Source: Asanoa iriomotensis (GTDB taxonomy: Bacteria; Actinomycetota; Actinomycetes; Mycobacteriales; Micromonosporaceae). Taken from it: a stretch of 64,000 nucleotides of DNA. Shown piece by piece: positions 24,618-33,069 of the stretch (the stretch's first letter is position 1; the number at the start of each line of letters is the position of its first letter). The translations under genes were made by a program, and so were the position numbers. The stretch is from assembly GCF_016862515.1 (NCBI RefSeq), contig NZ_BONC01000001.1:186001-250000 (forward strand). Reading direction: 5' to 3'. The notes under the pieces were generated by a model. It was given only the letters and a program-made list of their open reading frames with translations, had not been told where the DNA came from and did not search any database.

Positions 24618-26912
24618 ATGCAGGCGCTCGATCCGCGCGCAGTGACGACCGTCGAGGAGTTCGTCGTCCTGTTGCGCCGCGTGCGGGACCGTTCGGGCCT
24701 GTCCTACCGGACGATCGCGAAGCGGGCCGAGTTGGCCGGCGCCGTGTTGCCCGCCAGCACGCTTGCCACGATGCTCACCCGGCGCACACTTCCCCGCCGG
24801 GAGCTCGTGTCGGCCGTCCTCGCCGCGTGCGAGGTGCCGCCCGGCGCGATCCGGCACTGGCTCGACGTCTGGGGACGCCTCGCGGAGCGCGCCGACGACG
24901 CCTCAGCCGACGAGGAGGATGGCGGCGCCGCGATCGGCCCTGTGCCGTTCCAGTTGCCTCCGCCGCCGCCCGCTCTCGTCGGCCGGGGTGCCGAGCTCGA
25001 CCTGCTCGCCGCCGGACTGGCCGAGCCGCCGGGCGCGTGGCTGCTCACCGGTGCCGGCGGCGTCGGCAAGTCCGCCCTCGCGGTGTTGTCCGCGCACCGG
25101 GCCGGCGGGCGATACCCGGGCGGCTGTCTCTACGTCGACCTGCGCGGGGCCAGTGCCGAAGGGGCGCCGAGCGAGCCGTACGACGTGCTCCTCGGGTTCC
25201 TGCGCGCGCTCGGCGTGCGCATGGCGCCCGGCACGGTGGACGAGGCGAGCGCGTTGTTCCGCAGCATCACCGCCGACCGGGCCATGTTGGTCGTGCTCGA
25301 CAACGCCGGTTCGGCGGCGCAGGTGCGGCCTCTGCTGCCCAGCGGCCCGCGGTCGACCACGCTGGTCACGAGCCGTTGGCGGCTGCCCGACCTCGACGTG
25401 ACCGGGCGCCTCGCGGTGGAGCCGTTGCCGGCGGCCGGCGGGCGTGCGCTGCTGGCGCACCTGTGCGGTGCCGGCCGGGTGACCGCCGAGGCCGCGGCCG
25501 CCGCCGACATCGTGCGGCTCTGCGGTGGCTCCCCGCTGGCCCTGCGGATCGTGGGCGCCCGGGCCGCCAGCCGGCAGGTCCCCGGGACGCTCGGGGTCCT
25601 CGCCCAGCACCTCGGTGACGACGCCCGACATCTCGACGCGCTCGAGGTCGGCGATCTGTCGGTGCGCGCCGGCTTGCGGGTGGGATACCGGAGCCTCGTT
25701 GACGTCGACGCCACCGCCGCGACCTTGTTCCGGCTCGCCGCCGTGCCCGACTGGATCGAGCTGAGTGTGGATGCCTGCGCGGTCATGCTCGACGCGCCGG
25801 CCGTGACCGTCGACCGGGCGCTCGACCTTCTCATCGACGCGCACCTCGTCGAGGGCACGGCGCCGGGGCGGTTCCGCTACCACGACAGCGTGCGGATCTT
25901 CGCGCGCGAGCTGGCCGCCGCGTCGGATCCCGCGGACGCCCAGCTCGCGGCGCGGTCCCGGCTGGTGTCGGTGATGTTCAGCGCCGCCGCCGGTGCTGCC
26001 CGCACGCTCTTCCCGCACGACACGCTTCCCTATGGCGAGCTCGGCGCGACCCCACAGCGGTTGATCAGGGCGGACGCCACCACCGCCGAGGCCTGGCAGT
26101 GGCTCGAGCTGGAGCGGGTCAACCTGCGGATGCTCGCCGGTCAGGAGCTGGCGGCCGGCAACTGCCTGCCGGCGATCCGCGATCTGGGTGTCGCCGTCGC
26201 CAAGTACCTCGACTACGCGGGGCACTTCGTCGACCAGGCCCGGCTCGGGCAGATCGCGATCGACGCCGCGCGGCGGCTCGGCGACCGCAGCGGCACGGCG
26301 CAGGCACTCAACATGCTGGCGATCGCCATGCTGCGCCACGAGCGGCGGGGTGAGGGCATCGCGCTGCTCGACCAAGCGCTGGTGATCCGGCGGGAGCTGG
26401 GCGACCGGGCCGGCGAGGCCGCCTGCCTCAACAACCTCGGCAACGCCCATCGCGACGACGGCGACCTCGACGCGGCGTTGGGGTGCCTTCAGCAGAGCCT
26501 GGCGCTGCGGAAGGAGCTGAGCGACCGCTACAAGACCGGGTCGGCCCTCGACAACATCGGCATCGTGCTGCGCCGGATGGGCCGCTATCAGGAGGCGCTG
26601 GACCACCACCGCGCCGGGCTCGCGATCACCCGGGAGCTGGACGACCGGCTCCGCGAGGCGCTCGTGCTCACGAACCTCGCCGAGACCGAACACCTGGCCG
26701 GTCAACCCCGGCAGGCACTCGGTCACGCCGAACAGGCGCTGTCCATCAGCCGGGAGCTGCACCACGACCGCGGGCGCGGCCTCGCCCTGCAGGTGATGGG
26801 CGACGTCTGGACGACGCTCGGCCAGCCCGCGCGCGGACGGGCGTGCCACGACGAGGCGGCGGAGCTGCTGCACGAACCGGCGATCGGCGCGCCCACGCCG
26901 ATCGCCGGCTGA
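24618..26912 (+). CDS. HTH - NB-ARC - TPR regulator (STAND family)
   Basis: 764 residues. An N-terminal XRE-like HTH (about 10-75: LRRVRDRSGLSYRTIAKRAE) is followed by an NB-ARC ATPase with P-loop GAGGVGKSAL near residue 140, Walker B AMLVVLDNAG, RNBS TTLVTSRW and GSPLALRIVG, then a winged helix (about 360-430) and at least five TPRs (AACLNNLGNAHRDDGDLDAA) to the end. Proteins of this build act as ATP-switch regulators like AfsR without the SARP domain. Intact, in contrast to the broken relative at 8.5-10.5 kb. A hairpin follows the stop. Confidence 0.88.
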   Translation: MQALDPRAVTTVEEFVVLLRRVRDRSGLSYRTIAKRAELAGAVLPASTLATMLTRRTLPRRELVSAVLAACEVPPGAIRHWLDVWGRLAERADDASADEEDGGAAIGPVPFQLPPPPPALVGRGAELDLLAAGLAEPPGAWLLTGAGGVGKSALAVLSAHRAGGRYPGGCLYVDLRGASAEGAPSEPYDVLLGFLRALGVRMAPGTVDEASALFRSITADRAMLVVLDNAGSAAQVRPLLPSGPRSTTLVTSRWRLPDLDVTGRLAVEPLPAAGGRALLAHLCGAGRVTAEAAAAADIVRLCGGSPLALRIVGARAASRQVPGTLGVLAQHLGDDARHLDALEVGDLSVRAGLRVGYRSLVDVDATAATLFRLAAVPDWIELSVDACAVMLDAPAVTVDRALDLLIDAHLVEGTAPGRFRYHDSVRIFARELAAASDPADAQLAARSRLVSVMFSAAAGAARTLFPHDTLPYGELGATPQRLIRADATTAEAWQWLELERVNLRMLAGQELAAGNCLPAIRDLGVAVAKYLDYAGHFVDQARLGQIAIDAARRLGDRSGTAQALNMLAIAMLRHERRGEGIALLDQALVIRRELGDRAGEAACLNNLGNAHRDDGDLDAALGCLQQSLALRKELSDRYKTGSALDNIGIVLRRMGRYQEALDHHRAGLAITRELDDRLREALVLTNLAETEHLAGQPRQALGHAEQALSISRELHHDRGRGLALQVMGDVWTTLGQPARGRACHDEAAELLHEPAIGAPTPIAG

Positions 26913-26919
26913 CCAGTGC

Positions 26920-26947
26920 GCCGGATGGCCCCCGAACGCCATCCGGC
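26920..26947 (+). terminator. Rho-independent-like hairpin after the NB-ARC/TPR gene
   Basis: GCCGGATGGC pairs perfectly with GCCATCCGGC (10 bp) across an 8-nt loop, starting 8 nt after the stop codon. No T-tract, as usual in high-GC actinomycetes. Confidence 0.6.
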
Positions 26948-27029
26948 ACGCGGTGTGGCAATCGTCGGTGCGCCGTACACCGATCGAAAGGATCTCGAAC
27001 ACTCTCGAACGAACCCGAACACCGGCCAT

Positions 27030-27596
27030 GTGCGGTCGGGGCGGGGCAGCGGGGTCGACCCGGCCGAGGAGACGACCGGCGGGTGTCTGGTGATGGTGGA
27101 CCAGGTCGCTCCCTACCATGCCGCCTTCACCGCGGCGATGCGGCAGGCGCACGGGAAGGTTCTTTCCAAGGGCCTGCCGCGGATCACGCGTTACCGGGCC
27201 GGTGCCTCACGGTTCACCGTGATGGATCCGTCCGGCAACTCGATCGTCTTCATCCAGCGCGACGAGCCGGCGGAGCTCGAGTACGGCGGCTCGAAGGAGC
27301 TGAGCGGCCTGGCGAAGGTCCTCGACAACGCCCGGATCCTGCGCGAGTTCAAGGAGGACGACCGGGCCGCGTACCGCTCGTTGAACTCCGGGCTGCGCCG
27401 CCACGGCGCCGGCGCGACCGCCGTCGAGCAGGCCGTGGCGCTGGCTGTCCTCATCGAACTGTCGACGGCTCTCGACGAGCCCGTGCCAGTCTGGGGAGAC
27501 CGGCTGCGCCAGCTGACCCTGACCGCCGAGGAACGCCGCCAGGTCGATGCGGCCGTTGCCGACCCGGCGCTGCTGAAACCGTGGCTGCGCGCGTGA
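27030..27596 (+). pseudogene. VOC/glyoxalase-like protein lacking its N-terminal half
   Basis: 188 codons from a GTG. Residues 10-75 (GGCLVMVDQVAPYHAAF, then RFTVMDPSGNSIVFIQ) match the second half of a bleomycin-resistance/VOC fold; a helical C-terminal extension of about 100 residues follows (SGLAKVLDNARILREF). The first beta-alpha-beta-beta-beta unit, normally about 50 residues, is absent, and the 120 bp upstream contain a terminator hairpin rather than coding sequence. Probably a truncated gene; a rearranged but functional C-terminal protein cannot be excluded. Confidence 0.45.
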
Positions 27597-27690
27597 TCGG
27601 TGCCAGTGGTACGCATGCGGCGGACGAGCCGCGCCATCGCGACCGCCAGCGCCCGCACCCGCTAGTAGGTTCGAGGCAGGGGGCGGATCG

Positions 27691-28128
27691 ATGGCTGCTG
27701 AGCAGCGGAACCTGGAACTGATGCAAACGTTGGACGATGCCTGGAACGACCAGGATCTCGGGACGTTCAACAGCCGCCACGCGTCGGATGTGGTCGTGCG
27801 GTGGCCCGGCCGGCCCGAGACGCACGGGGGGCACGACCACGAGGTCGAGGCGCGGCAGTTCTTCGCGGCGTTTCCGGATCAGCACCTCGACAACCGTCCG
27901 TACAAGGTGCTCTTCGCGTCCGGTGAATGGACCTGTTCGGTCGCGCACTGGACCGGCACCATGACCGGGCCGTTGCCCGGTCCGGACGGCTCCGAGATCG
28001 CGCCCACCGGCAAGTCGTTCGCCGTGGACTTCTGCACCGTGGCGCACTGGGTGGACGGGAAGATCGTCGAGGAGAACCTCTTCTACGACCTGACGACCTT
28101 CATGAAGCAGATCGGGCTGGGGTCGTGA
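27691..28128 (+). CDS. SnoaL-like ester cyclase / NTF2-fold protein
   Basis: 145 residues. The NTF2-like cone is recognisable from LMQTLDDAWNDQDLGTF, HGGHDHEVEARQFFAAFPD, VAHWTGTMTGP and the C-terminal KIVEENLFYD strand. SnoaL relatives catalyse aldol cyclisation of polyketides, but stand-alone proteins like this are mostly of unknown function. Its TGA overlaps the GTG of the oxidoreductase gene (GTGA), so both are made from one message and may act on the same small molecule. Confidence 0.85.
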   Translation: MAAEQRNLELMQTLDDAWNDQDLGTFNSRHASDVVVRWPGRPETHGGHDHEVEARQFFAAFPDQHLDNRPYKVLFASGEWTCSVAHWTGTMTGPLPGPDGSEIAPTGKSFAVDFCTVAHWVDGKIVEENLFYDLTTFMKQIGLGS

Positions 28129-29084
28129 CCGACGTCGGCGTCGGGATCGTCGGGACCGGGTACATCGCCAAGGGGGCGCACGGGCCCGCTGTGACGGAGA
28201 CGCCGGGTGCGCGGTTGGCCGGGGTGCTGTCCCGGTCCGAGAGTGCGGGCCGGGAGTTTCTGTCCACATTCGATGCTTCCGACGCCAAGGCGTACGACGA
28301 TCTCGGTGCGTTTCTCGCTGACCCGGGCATCGGGCTCGTCGTTGTCGCGTCGCCCGACGGGCTGCATTTCGCGCAGGCCGAGGCGAGTTTGCGGGCCGGT
28401 AAGCATGTCGTCGTCGAGAAGCCGATGGCGTTGAGCATGGGCGAGGCGCGCACGCTCGTCGATCTCGCCGACAGCGGTGGGCTGGTGCTCGCGGCCGGCT
28501 ATCACCTGCGCTGTCATGTCGGCCATCAGCTGCTTCGGGAGCGGGTGTTGGGCGGCGAACTCGGCACGTTGCGGCATGTGCGGGTCAGTTGGCCCTTTCC
28601 GATCGCCGAGACCAACTGGCGGGCGCAGGGCGAGGTCGCCAAATGGTGGTCGTTGTCCGCGACCGGGACGCACTGTCTGGACCTGGCCCGGTGGTACGCG
28701 GACGACATGGCCGACTGGGCCCAGTTCCGGTCGGTTCTCAGCAACAGCAAATGGCACGCCCGCAGTGACGAGGCGGCGGTCATCGCGGCTCAGCTCGCCT
28801 CGGGGCCGACCGTCGACGTGCTCAGCGCGATGCAGTTCGACGCCTTCACCCGGCTGGAGCTGTTCGGCGACCACGGGTCCGCGGTCGCGGAGAACACGTT
28901 CGGGTCGCACGGCGGTGGCGAGATCACCGTCAACGGGGAACGGCTCGCCTACACGCCCGAGAACCCGTTCGAGCGCCAGCTCGCGGGTGTGCTGGCCGCC
29001 ATCGCGGGTCAGGGTCCGCCGCCGGCGGACGGGGCCGTCGGGCTGCGGGCCGTCGAGGACCTGGTGCTCGCCGACGACCGCTGA
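28125..29084 (+). CDS. Gfo/Idh/MocA-family oxidoreductase
   Basis: 319 residues. The N-terminal Rossmann domain has GIVGTGYIAKGAH, and VVEKPMAL supplies the conserved Glu-Lys-Pro with the catalytic Lys. The C-terminal alpha/beta domain includes WSLSATGTHCLDLARW, in which His aligns with the usual catalytic histidine. Family members oxidise or reduce sugars and related polyols with NAD(P). GTG 28125 overlaps the SnoaL stop, and the upstream in-frame region is antisense-like, so the short start is preferred. Confidence 0.88.
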   Translation: MTDVGVGIVGTGYIAKGAHGPAVTETPGARLAGVLSRSESAGREFLSTFDASDAKAYDDLGAFLADPGIGLVVVASPDGLHFAQAEASLRAGKHVVVEKPMALSMGEARTLVDLADSGGLVLAAGYHLRCHVGHQLLRERVLGGELGTLRHVRVSWPFPIAETNWRAQGEVAKWWSLSATGTHCLDLARWYADDMADWAQFRSVLSNSKWHARSDEAAVIAAQLASGPTVDVLSAMQFDAFTRLELFGDHGSAVAENTFGSHGGGEITVNGERLAYTPENPFERQLAGVLAAIAGQGPPPADGAVGLRAVEDLVLADDR

Positions 29085-29088
29085 CGGC

Positions 29089-29094
29089 TACCGT
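29089..29094 (+). promoter_or_regulatory. -10 box of leaderless promoter (alpha/beta hydrolase)
   Basis: TACCGT, then 7 nt, then ATG 29102. No ribosome-binding site in the 18-nt gap after the previous stop. Confidence 0.45.
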
Positions 29095-29101
29095 CCGGTG
29101 G

Positions 29102-29842
29102 ATGAGTCATCAGCTCTACTACGAGGACAGCGGGCGGGGCGACGCCGTCGTGCTCATGCCCGGCTGGGGTGGCAGCATCGTCGACCTCAATGGCGTACGC
29201 CGGGAGCTGGGGTCCGGGTTTCGGGTCATCGCCGTCGACCTCCCCGGTTCCGGGCGGTCGCAGCCGCAGCCGCGGGACTACCCGCCGACCTACTACCGCG
29301 ACGACGCCCACCTCCTGCTCGGCCTGCTCGACGAGCTCCGGGTCGACGCCGCGCACCTGGTCGGCTTCAGCGACGGCGGCGAGGAGGCGCTGCTCATGGC
29401 GCAGCTTCAGCCGGCCCGGGCGCTGTCGGTGCTGACCTGGGGTGCGGCCGGCCAGATCGTGGCGTCGCAAAAGCTGCTCGACGGGCTCACCCGGCTCGTC
29501 GACGAGCCCATCGACGAGCTGAAGCCGCTGGCCGCGTACCTGGCGGAGAAGCACGGTGTGGCCGGCGCCCGCACGATGGCGAGCAGCTGGTCCCGGGCGA
29601 TGGCCGCGGTCGTCGACGCGGGCGGCGACGTCAGCCGGTCCGGTGCCGCCGCGATCCGCTGCCCTGCCCTGCTGATGACCGGGACCTACGACCCGTTCTG
29701 CCCGCCCGAGCTGGTCGAGGAGATGGCCGGCGCCATCCCGCGCGGCCGGTTCCTGGAGATCATGGGAGCCGGACACGACGCGCACCTGTCGCATGCCGGG
29801 TTCCTGTCACGCACGGTCGTGTCGTGGCTCGCTGACCACTAG
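29102..29842 (+). CDS. alpha/beta hydrolase
   Basis: 246 residues. The nucleophile motif is GFSDGG, with oxyanion region MPGWGGS; Asp in TGTYDPFCPP and His in MGAGHDAHLS complete the triad. This pattern fits small esterase/haloperoxidase-like hydrolases. Probably cytoplasmic. It overlaps the convergent TMEM175 remnant by 4 nt. Substrate unknown. Confidence 0.87.
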   Translation: MSHQLYYEDSGRGDAVVLMPGWGGSIVDLNGVRRELGSGFRVIAVDLPGSGRSQPQPRDYPPTYYRDDAHLLLGLLDELRVDAAHLVGFSDGGEEALLMAQLQPARALSVLTWGAAGQIVASQKLLDGLTRLVDEPIDELKPLAAYLAEKHGVAGARTMASSWSRAMAAVVDAGGDVSRSGAAAIRCPALLMTGTYDPFCPPELVEEMAGAIPRGRFLEIMGAGHDAHLSHAGFLSRTVVSWLADH

Positions 29843-30210
29843 CCGTACTCGCCGCGGATGGGCAGGTAGTAGGCGGGCGTGAAGCTGGCGATGATGACGA
29901 CTCCCGCGATCGGTGCGAACGCGCCGACGACGATGCCGACGCCCAGCCCGCGGTCCACAGGGTGATGCCGTAGAAGACGATCGCGGTCCCGACGCCCTCG
30001 TCCGCGCGGAGGGCGCCGGCGAGCACCCTCGTCGAGAACGGGAGGAAGGCGATCACCATCAGCAGCACGGTGTTGAAGAACAGGACGGCGCGGTCGACGT
30101 GGCGGCGTCACCGCGATCGCGAAGACCGCGTCGCTGAACGCGACGAGGCGGCCCGGATTACGCAGGAGGCGCGGCAGGTGGGCGGTGCCTCGCTGCCGCG
30201 CGGGAGCCAT
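29839..30210 (-). pseudogene. Decayed TMEM175 (DUF1211)-family potassium-channel-like gene
   Basis: ATG 30210 is coupled to the Ku stop (TGATG). The first frame reads RLVAFSDAVFAIAVT, the conserved first helix of TMEM175 (FSDxxFAIA). Sequence then jumps frame: RHVDRAVLFFNTVLLMVIAF and GTAIVFYGITLW (helices 3-4) lie in a second frame, and LGVGIVVGAFAPIAGVVII with a terminal YYLP again in the first. About 370 nt remain of an expected 600 or so, so at least two deletions/frameshifts, near 30106 and 29955, have destroyed the gene. Confidence 0.75.
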
Positions 30211-31166
30211 CACGCGACCCGGCGGCCGGTTTTCTTGGCAGTCTTCTTCGCGGGGGTCTTCTTCGCGGTGGTCTTCTTCGCCGTCTTCTTGGCCGTCGTG
30301 GTCTTCTTGGCGGCCGGCGCCTTCCGGGTGGCGGTCTTCTTCGCGGCTCCCTTCTTGGCCGCGGCCTTGCGGCCACCACCGGCGCGGCGGGACTTCGCGT
30401 CCTCGACGCTGCGTCGCAACACGTCCATCAGGTCGGTCACGTTCGTCGCCGCCGGGGCCGCCGCCGTTTCGGTGATCTCCTCGCCGGCCTTCTTCGCCTC
30501 GATCAGTTCGTTGACCCGGTCCGTGTAGGTGTCCCGGTATTCCTCGGGCTTCCACCCGCTGGCCATCGAGTCGATCAGCTGGGCCGCCATGCTCAGCTCC
30601 GTCGGCTTCAGCTTGATCCTGCCCGGCACGTCGGCCAGGTCGGCGGCCTCGCGGACCTCGTCGGCGAAGTACATGGTCTGCAGCACGAGCACGTCGCCGT
30701 CGGCGCGGATCGCGGTGAGGTATTCCTTGCCGCGCATGACCAGCGTCCCGATCGCCGCCCGGCCCGCGTCGACCATCGCGTCGCGCAACAGGGCATAGGT
30801 GCGCGTCGACTCCTCGCCGCCCGGGCCCAGGTAGTAGGCCTTCTGGTAGAAGACCGGGTCGATCTCCTCGACGTCGACGAACGCGTGGATCTCCAGGCTG
30901 CGGGACCGCCCGGGCGCGATCGAGTCGAGCTCGTCGGGGTCGAGGATCACGTGCTGCCCGCCGCCGATGTCGGCGCCGCGGACGATGTCGGCGTACTCGA
31001 CCTCCTTGCCCGTGCGTTCGTTGACGCGCAGGTAGCGGATGCGGTCGCCGGTGCCCTTCTGGAACTGGTGGAACGAGACCTCGTGCTCCCGGGTCGCCGA
31101 GTACATCCGCACCGGCACCGCCACCAGCCCGAAGCTGATCACACCTGTCCAGATCGGACGCGCCAT
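30210..31166 (-). CDS. ku: Ku-family DNA end-binding protein (non-homologous end joining)
   Basis: 318 residues. Bacterial Ku core (about 1-250): MARPIWTGVISFGLVAVPVR, FHQFQKGTGDRIRY, GPGGEESTRTYALL and ELSMAAQLIDSM. The homodimeric ring binds double-strand ends and recruits ligase LigD. After residue 250 comes a Lys/Ala/Thr-rich tail of about 65 residues built of KKT/AKK units, longer than in minimal Ku and resembling histone-like tails that aid DNA binding. ATG 31166 has GGAGG upstream. No LigD gene is in the window. The stop overlaps the TMEM175 remnant start. Confidence 0.95.
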   Translation of the reverse strand: MARPIWTGVISFGLVAVPVRMYSATREHEVSFHQFQKGTGDRIRYLRVNERTGKEVEYADIVRGADIGGGQHVILDPDELDSIAPGRSRSLEIHAFVDVEEIDPVFYQKAYYLGPGGEESTRTYALLRDAMVDAGRAAIGTLVMRGKEYLTAIRADGDVLVLQTMYFADEVREAADLADVPGRIKLKPTELSMAAQLIDSMASGWKPEEYRDTYTDRVNELIEAKKAGEEITETAAAPAATNVTDLMDVLRRSVEDAKSRRAGGGRKAAAKKGAAKKTATRKAPAAKKTTTAKKTAKKTTAKKTPAKKTAKKTGRRVA

Positions 31167-31247
31167 CCCCGACCACCTCCGTAAGCACCAGCAAGCACTA
31201 CCGCGAGCCTCGCACGCAACCCGGTCGGTCGCTGACGAACAGCCGTC

Positions 31248-31277
31248 TTGCACAGATGTCTCAGACGTGCGTACCAT
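31248..31277 (+). promoter_or_regulatory. Promoter of the FAD monooxygenase gene (leaderless)
   Basis: TTGCAC (31248-31253), 18-nt spacer, TACCAT (31272-31277), then 6 nt to ATG 31284. A small palindrome, GTCTcAGAC, lies in the spacer and could be an operator half. Confidence 0.55.
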
Positions 31278-31283
31278 CGATTC

Positions 31284-32468
31284 ATGACACGCATCGCGAA
31301 CGCGAGGATCCTGGTTTCGGGCGCCGGCATCGCCGGCACGGCGCTGGCCTGGTGGCTGGCCGAGCACGGCGCCGACGTCACCGTGGCCGAGCGGGCCGAG
31401 GAGCCGCGCGACGGCGGCTACAAGGTGGACATCCGGGGCGCGGCGCTGACCGTGGTCGACCGGATGGGCCTGCTCGACCAGGCCCGGGCCGTCCGGACGG
31501 GCGTGCGCGCCGGCTCCGTGGTCGACGCCACCGGCCGCCGGGTGGCCAGCATGGACGCCGACACGTTCGGCGGCCGCGTGCACGACGACGCTGAACTGCT
31601 CCGGGGCGACCTGGCCCGGATCCTGCGCGAAGCGACCACCGGAAGGGTCGGCTACCGGTTCGGCACCGAGATCGAGGCACTCGACCCGGACGGCACGGTG
31701 ACCTTCGCGAACGGCGGCGCGAGCGAGCGCTTCGACCTCGTGGTCGGCGCCGACGGGCTGCGCTCACGCACCCGCTCACTGGCCTTCGGGGAGGGCGGCG
31801 TCCACGACCTCGGCCACTACATCGCGATCTGCTCGGTGCCCAACCACCTCGGCCTCGACCGCGAGGAGCTGACCTACGTCGGCCCGGGGCGCACCACGCT
31901 GGTCTACAGCACCGCCGGCCAGAGCGACGCCAAGGCGATGTTCCTGTTCTCCGGCGACGCGCCACGCCCGCAGGGGCAGGAGGCGCAGAAACGGTTCCTG
32001 ACGCAGGCGTACGCGCAGGAGGGTTGGGAAGTTCCCCGCCTGCTCGAAGCGATGGGCGACGCCACCGACTTCTACTTCGACACGATCAGCCAGGCCCGCC
32101 TCGACCGCTGGTCGACCGGCCGGGTGACGCTGGTCGGCGACGCCGCCTACTGCGCCTCCCCCGCGTCGGGTCAGGGCACGAGCCTGGCGCTGGTCGGCGC
32201 CTATGTGCTGGCCGGCGAGCTGGCCACCGCCGGCCTCGACGAGGGTCCGCACCGCTACGAGGAGCTGATGCGCCCGTTCGTCGTCGCCAACCAGAAGCTC
32301 GGCCCGGCCAACATCAAGCGCATGGTGCTGCGCAGCCGCGGCCAGGTGCGGATGTCGATGCGGATGCTCGGGCTGCTCAACCGGCTCCCGGGCAAGGAGC
32401 GGATGCTGGCGAAGGTCGTCGAGCCGATCCACCGCGCCGCGACCGCGATCACCCTGCCCACTTACTGA
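31284..32468 (+). CDS. FAD-dependent aromatic-hydroxylase-like monooxygenase
   Basis: 394 residues of the PHBH/TetX flavoprotein group. The dinucleotide motif GAGIAGTALAWWLAEHG is N-terminal, DLVVGADGLRSRTR is the conserved DG motif, and VTLVGDAAYCASPASGQGTS is the GD motif contacting FAD ribityl. Such enzymes hydroxylate small aromatic or polyketide substrates with NAD(P)H and O2, and some inactivate tetracyclines or rifamycin. The ATG at 31284 is favoured by the promoter 6 nt upstream. It ends 4 nt before the operator array of the next operon. Confidence 0.9.
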   Translation: MTRIANARILVSGAGIAGTALAWWLAEHGADVTVAERAEEPRDGGYKVDIRGAALTVVDRMGLLDQARAVRTGVRAGSVVDATGRRVASMDADTFGGRVHDDAELLRGDLARILREATTGRVGYRFGTEIEALDPDGTVTFANGGASERFDLVVGADGLRSRTRSLAFGEGGVHDLGHYIAICSVPNHLGLDREELTYVGPGRTTLVYSTAGQSDAKAMFLFSGDAPRPQGQEAQKRFLTQAYAQEGWEVPRLLEAMGDATDFYFDTISQARLDRWSTGRVTLVGDAAYCASPASGQGTSLALVGAYVLAGELATAGLDEGPHRYEELMRPFVVANQKLGPANIKRMVLRSRGQVRMSMRMLGLLNRLPGKERMLAKVVEPIHRAATAITLPTY

Positions 32469-32472
32469 CCTC

Positions 32473-32531
32473 TGGCACCACGATGGCACCACCCCTTGCG
32501 GTGGTGCCATCGTGGTGCCATAGTAGTGCCA
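32473..32531. promoter_or_regulatory. TGGYRCCA operator array with 21-bp perfect inverted repeat
   Basis: Five 8-bp elements: TGGCACCA at 32473 and 32484, TGGTGCCA at 32502 and 32513, and TAGTGCCA at 32524, the last reaching the A of the start codon. Spacings are 11, 18, 11 and 11 bp, i.e. mostly one helical turn. The first four form a perfect 21-bp inverted repeat (32473-32493 / 32500-32520). Such helically phased short repeats fit cooperative binding by a ribbon-helix-helix dimer, most simply the downstream gene product. A further TGGCACCA lies in the coding region at 32776. The stem may also terminate the upstream gene. Confidence 0.7.
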
Positions 32532-33037
32532 TGGACCTGACGCCCTACGTCGACAAGCTCCGCGAGGAGTTGGCCGTCGCCGCCGAAGCTGGTGGCGACG
32601 AGGCCCGCGCGCTCGCCGAGCGGCTGACCGCTCCCCTGGACTCGGCCGTCCGGCTGGCCTTTCTCGAGGCGCTGTCGGCCGCGGCCGACGAGATCACCCG
32701 TGACCTGGCGCCCGGCTCGGTCGACCTGCGGCTGCGCGGCCGTGACCCGCAGTTCGTGGTCACGGTGATGCCAACTGGCACCACGCCGGCACCAACGCCG
32801 GCCGCCGCGCCGGTCGACGAGGCCGCGCTCACCGCGGGCGCCGCGTCGGCCCGGATCAACCTGCGGCTCCCCGACGAGCTCAAGGCCCGCGTCGAGACGG
32901 CCGCCGCCCGCCACCACGTATCCGTCAACACCTGGCTCGTCCGCGCGGCCGCCGCCGCCCTCGACACCGACAGCCAGCCCACCGCTCCCGATCGGGGCGC
33001 CGGCGAGGGCCAGCGCTTCACCGGCTGGGTGCGCTGA
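32531..33037 (+). CDS. Ribbon-helix-helix (Arc/HicB-like) regulator with a novel N-terminal domain
   Basis: 168 residues. Residues about 105-150 (ARINLRLPDELKARVE and HHVSVNTWLVRAAAAAL) are a ribbon-helix-helix DNA-binding domain. The N-terminal 90 residues are helical with an amphipathic start (MDLTPYVDKLREEL) and resemble no family I can name. The start codon overlaps the last operator element, so autorepression is likely. It is followed by DUF4097 and ABC exporter genes on the same strand and probably controls them. Annotated homologues are often called HicB antitoxins, but no HicA toxin is nearby. Confidence 0.8.
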   Translation: MDLTPYVDKLREELAVAAEAGGDEARALAERLTAPLDSAVRLAFLEALSAAADEITRDLAPGSVDLRLRGRDPQFVVTVMPTGTTPAPTPAAAPVDEAALTAGAASARINLRLPDELKARVETAAARHHVSVNTWLVRAAAAALDTDSQPTAPDRGAGEGQRFTGWVR

Positions 33038-33069
33038 CCCGAGCTCCAGACACACACGAGGGGACCACC

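Noticed and set aside
30222-30400. Possible minisatellite or CRISPR-like repeats (AAG/CTT-rich units)
   Set aside because: The units are irregular codon-level repeats for Lys, Ala and Thr in the Ku tail, with no uniform repeat length or spacers.
32531-33037. HicAB toxin-antitoxin module
   Set aside because: The regulator resembles a HicB-type ribbon-helix-helix protein, but no small HicA-like toxin gene is present on either side.
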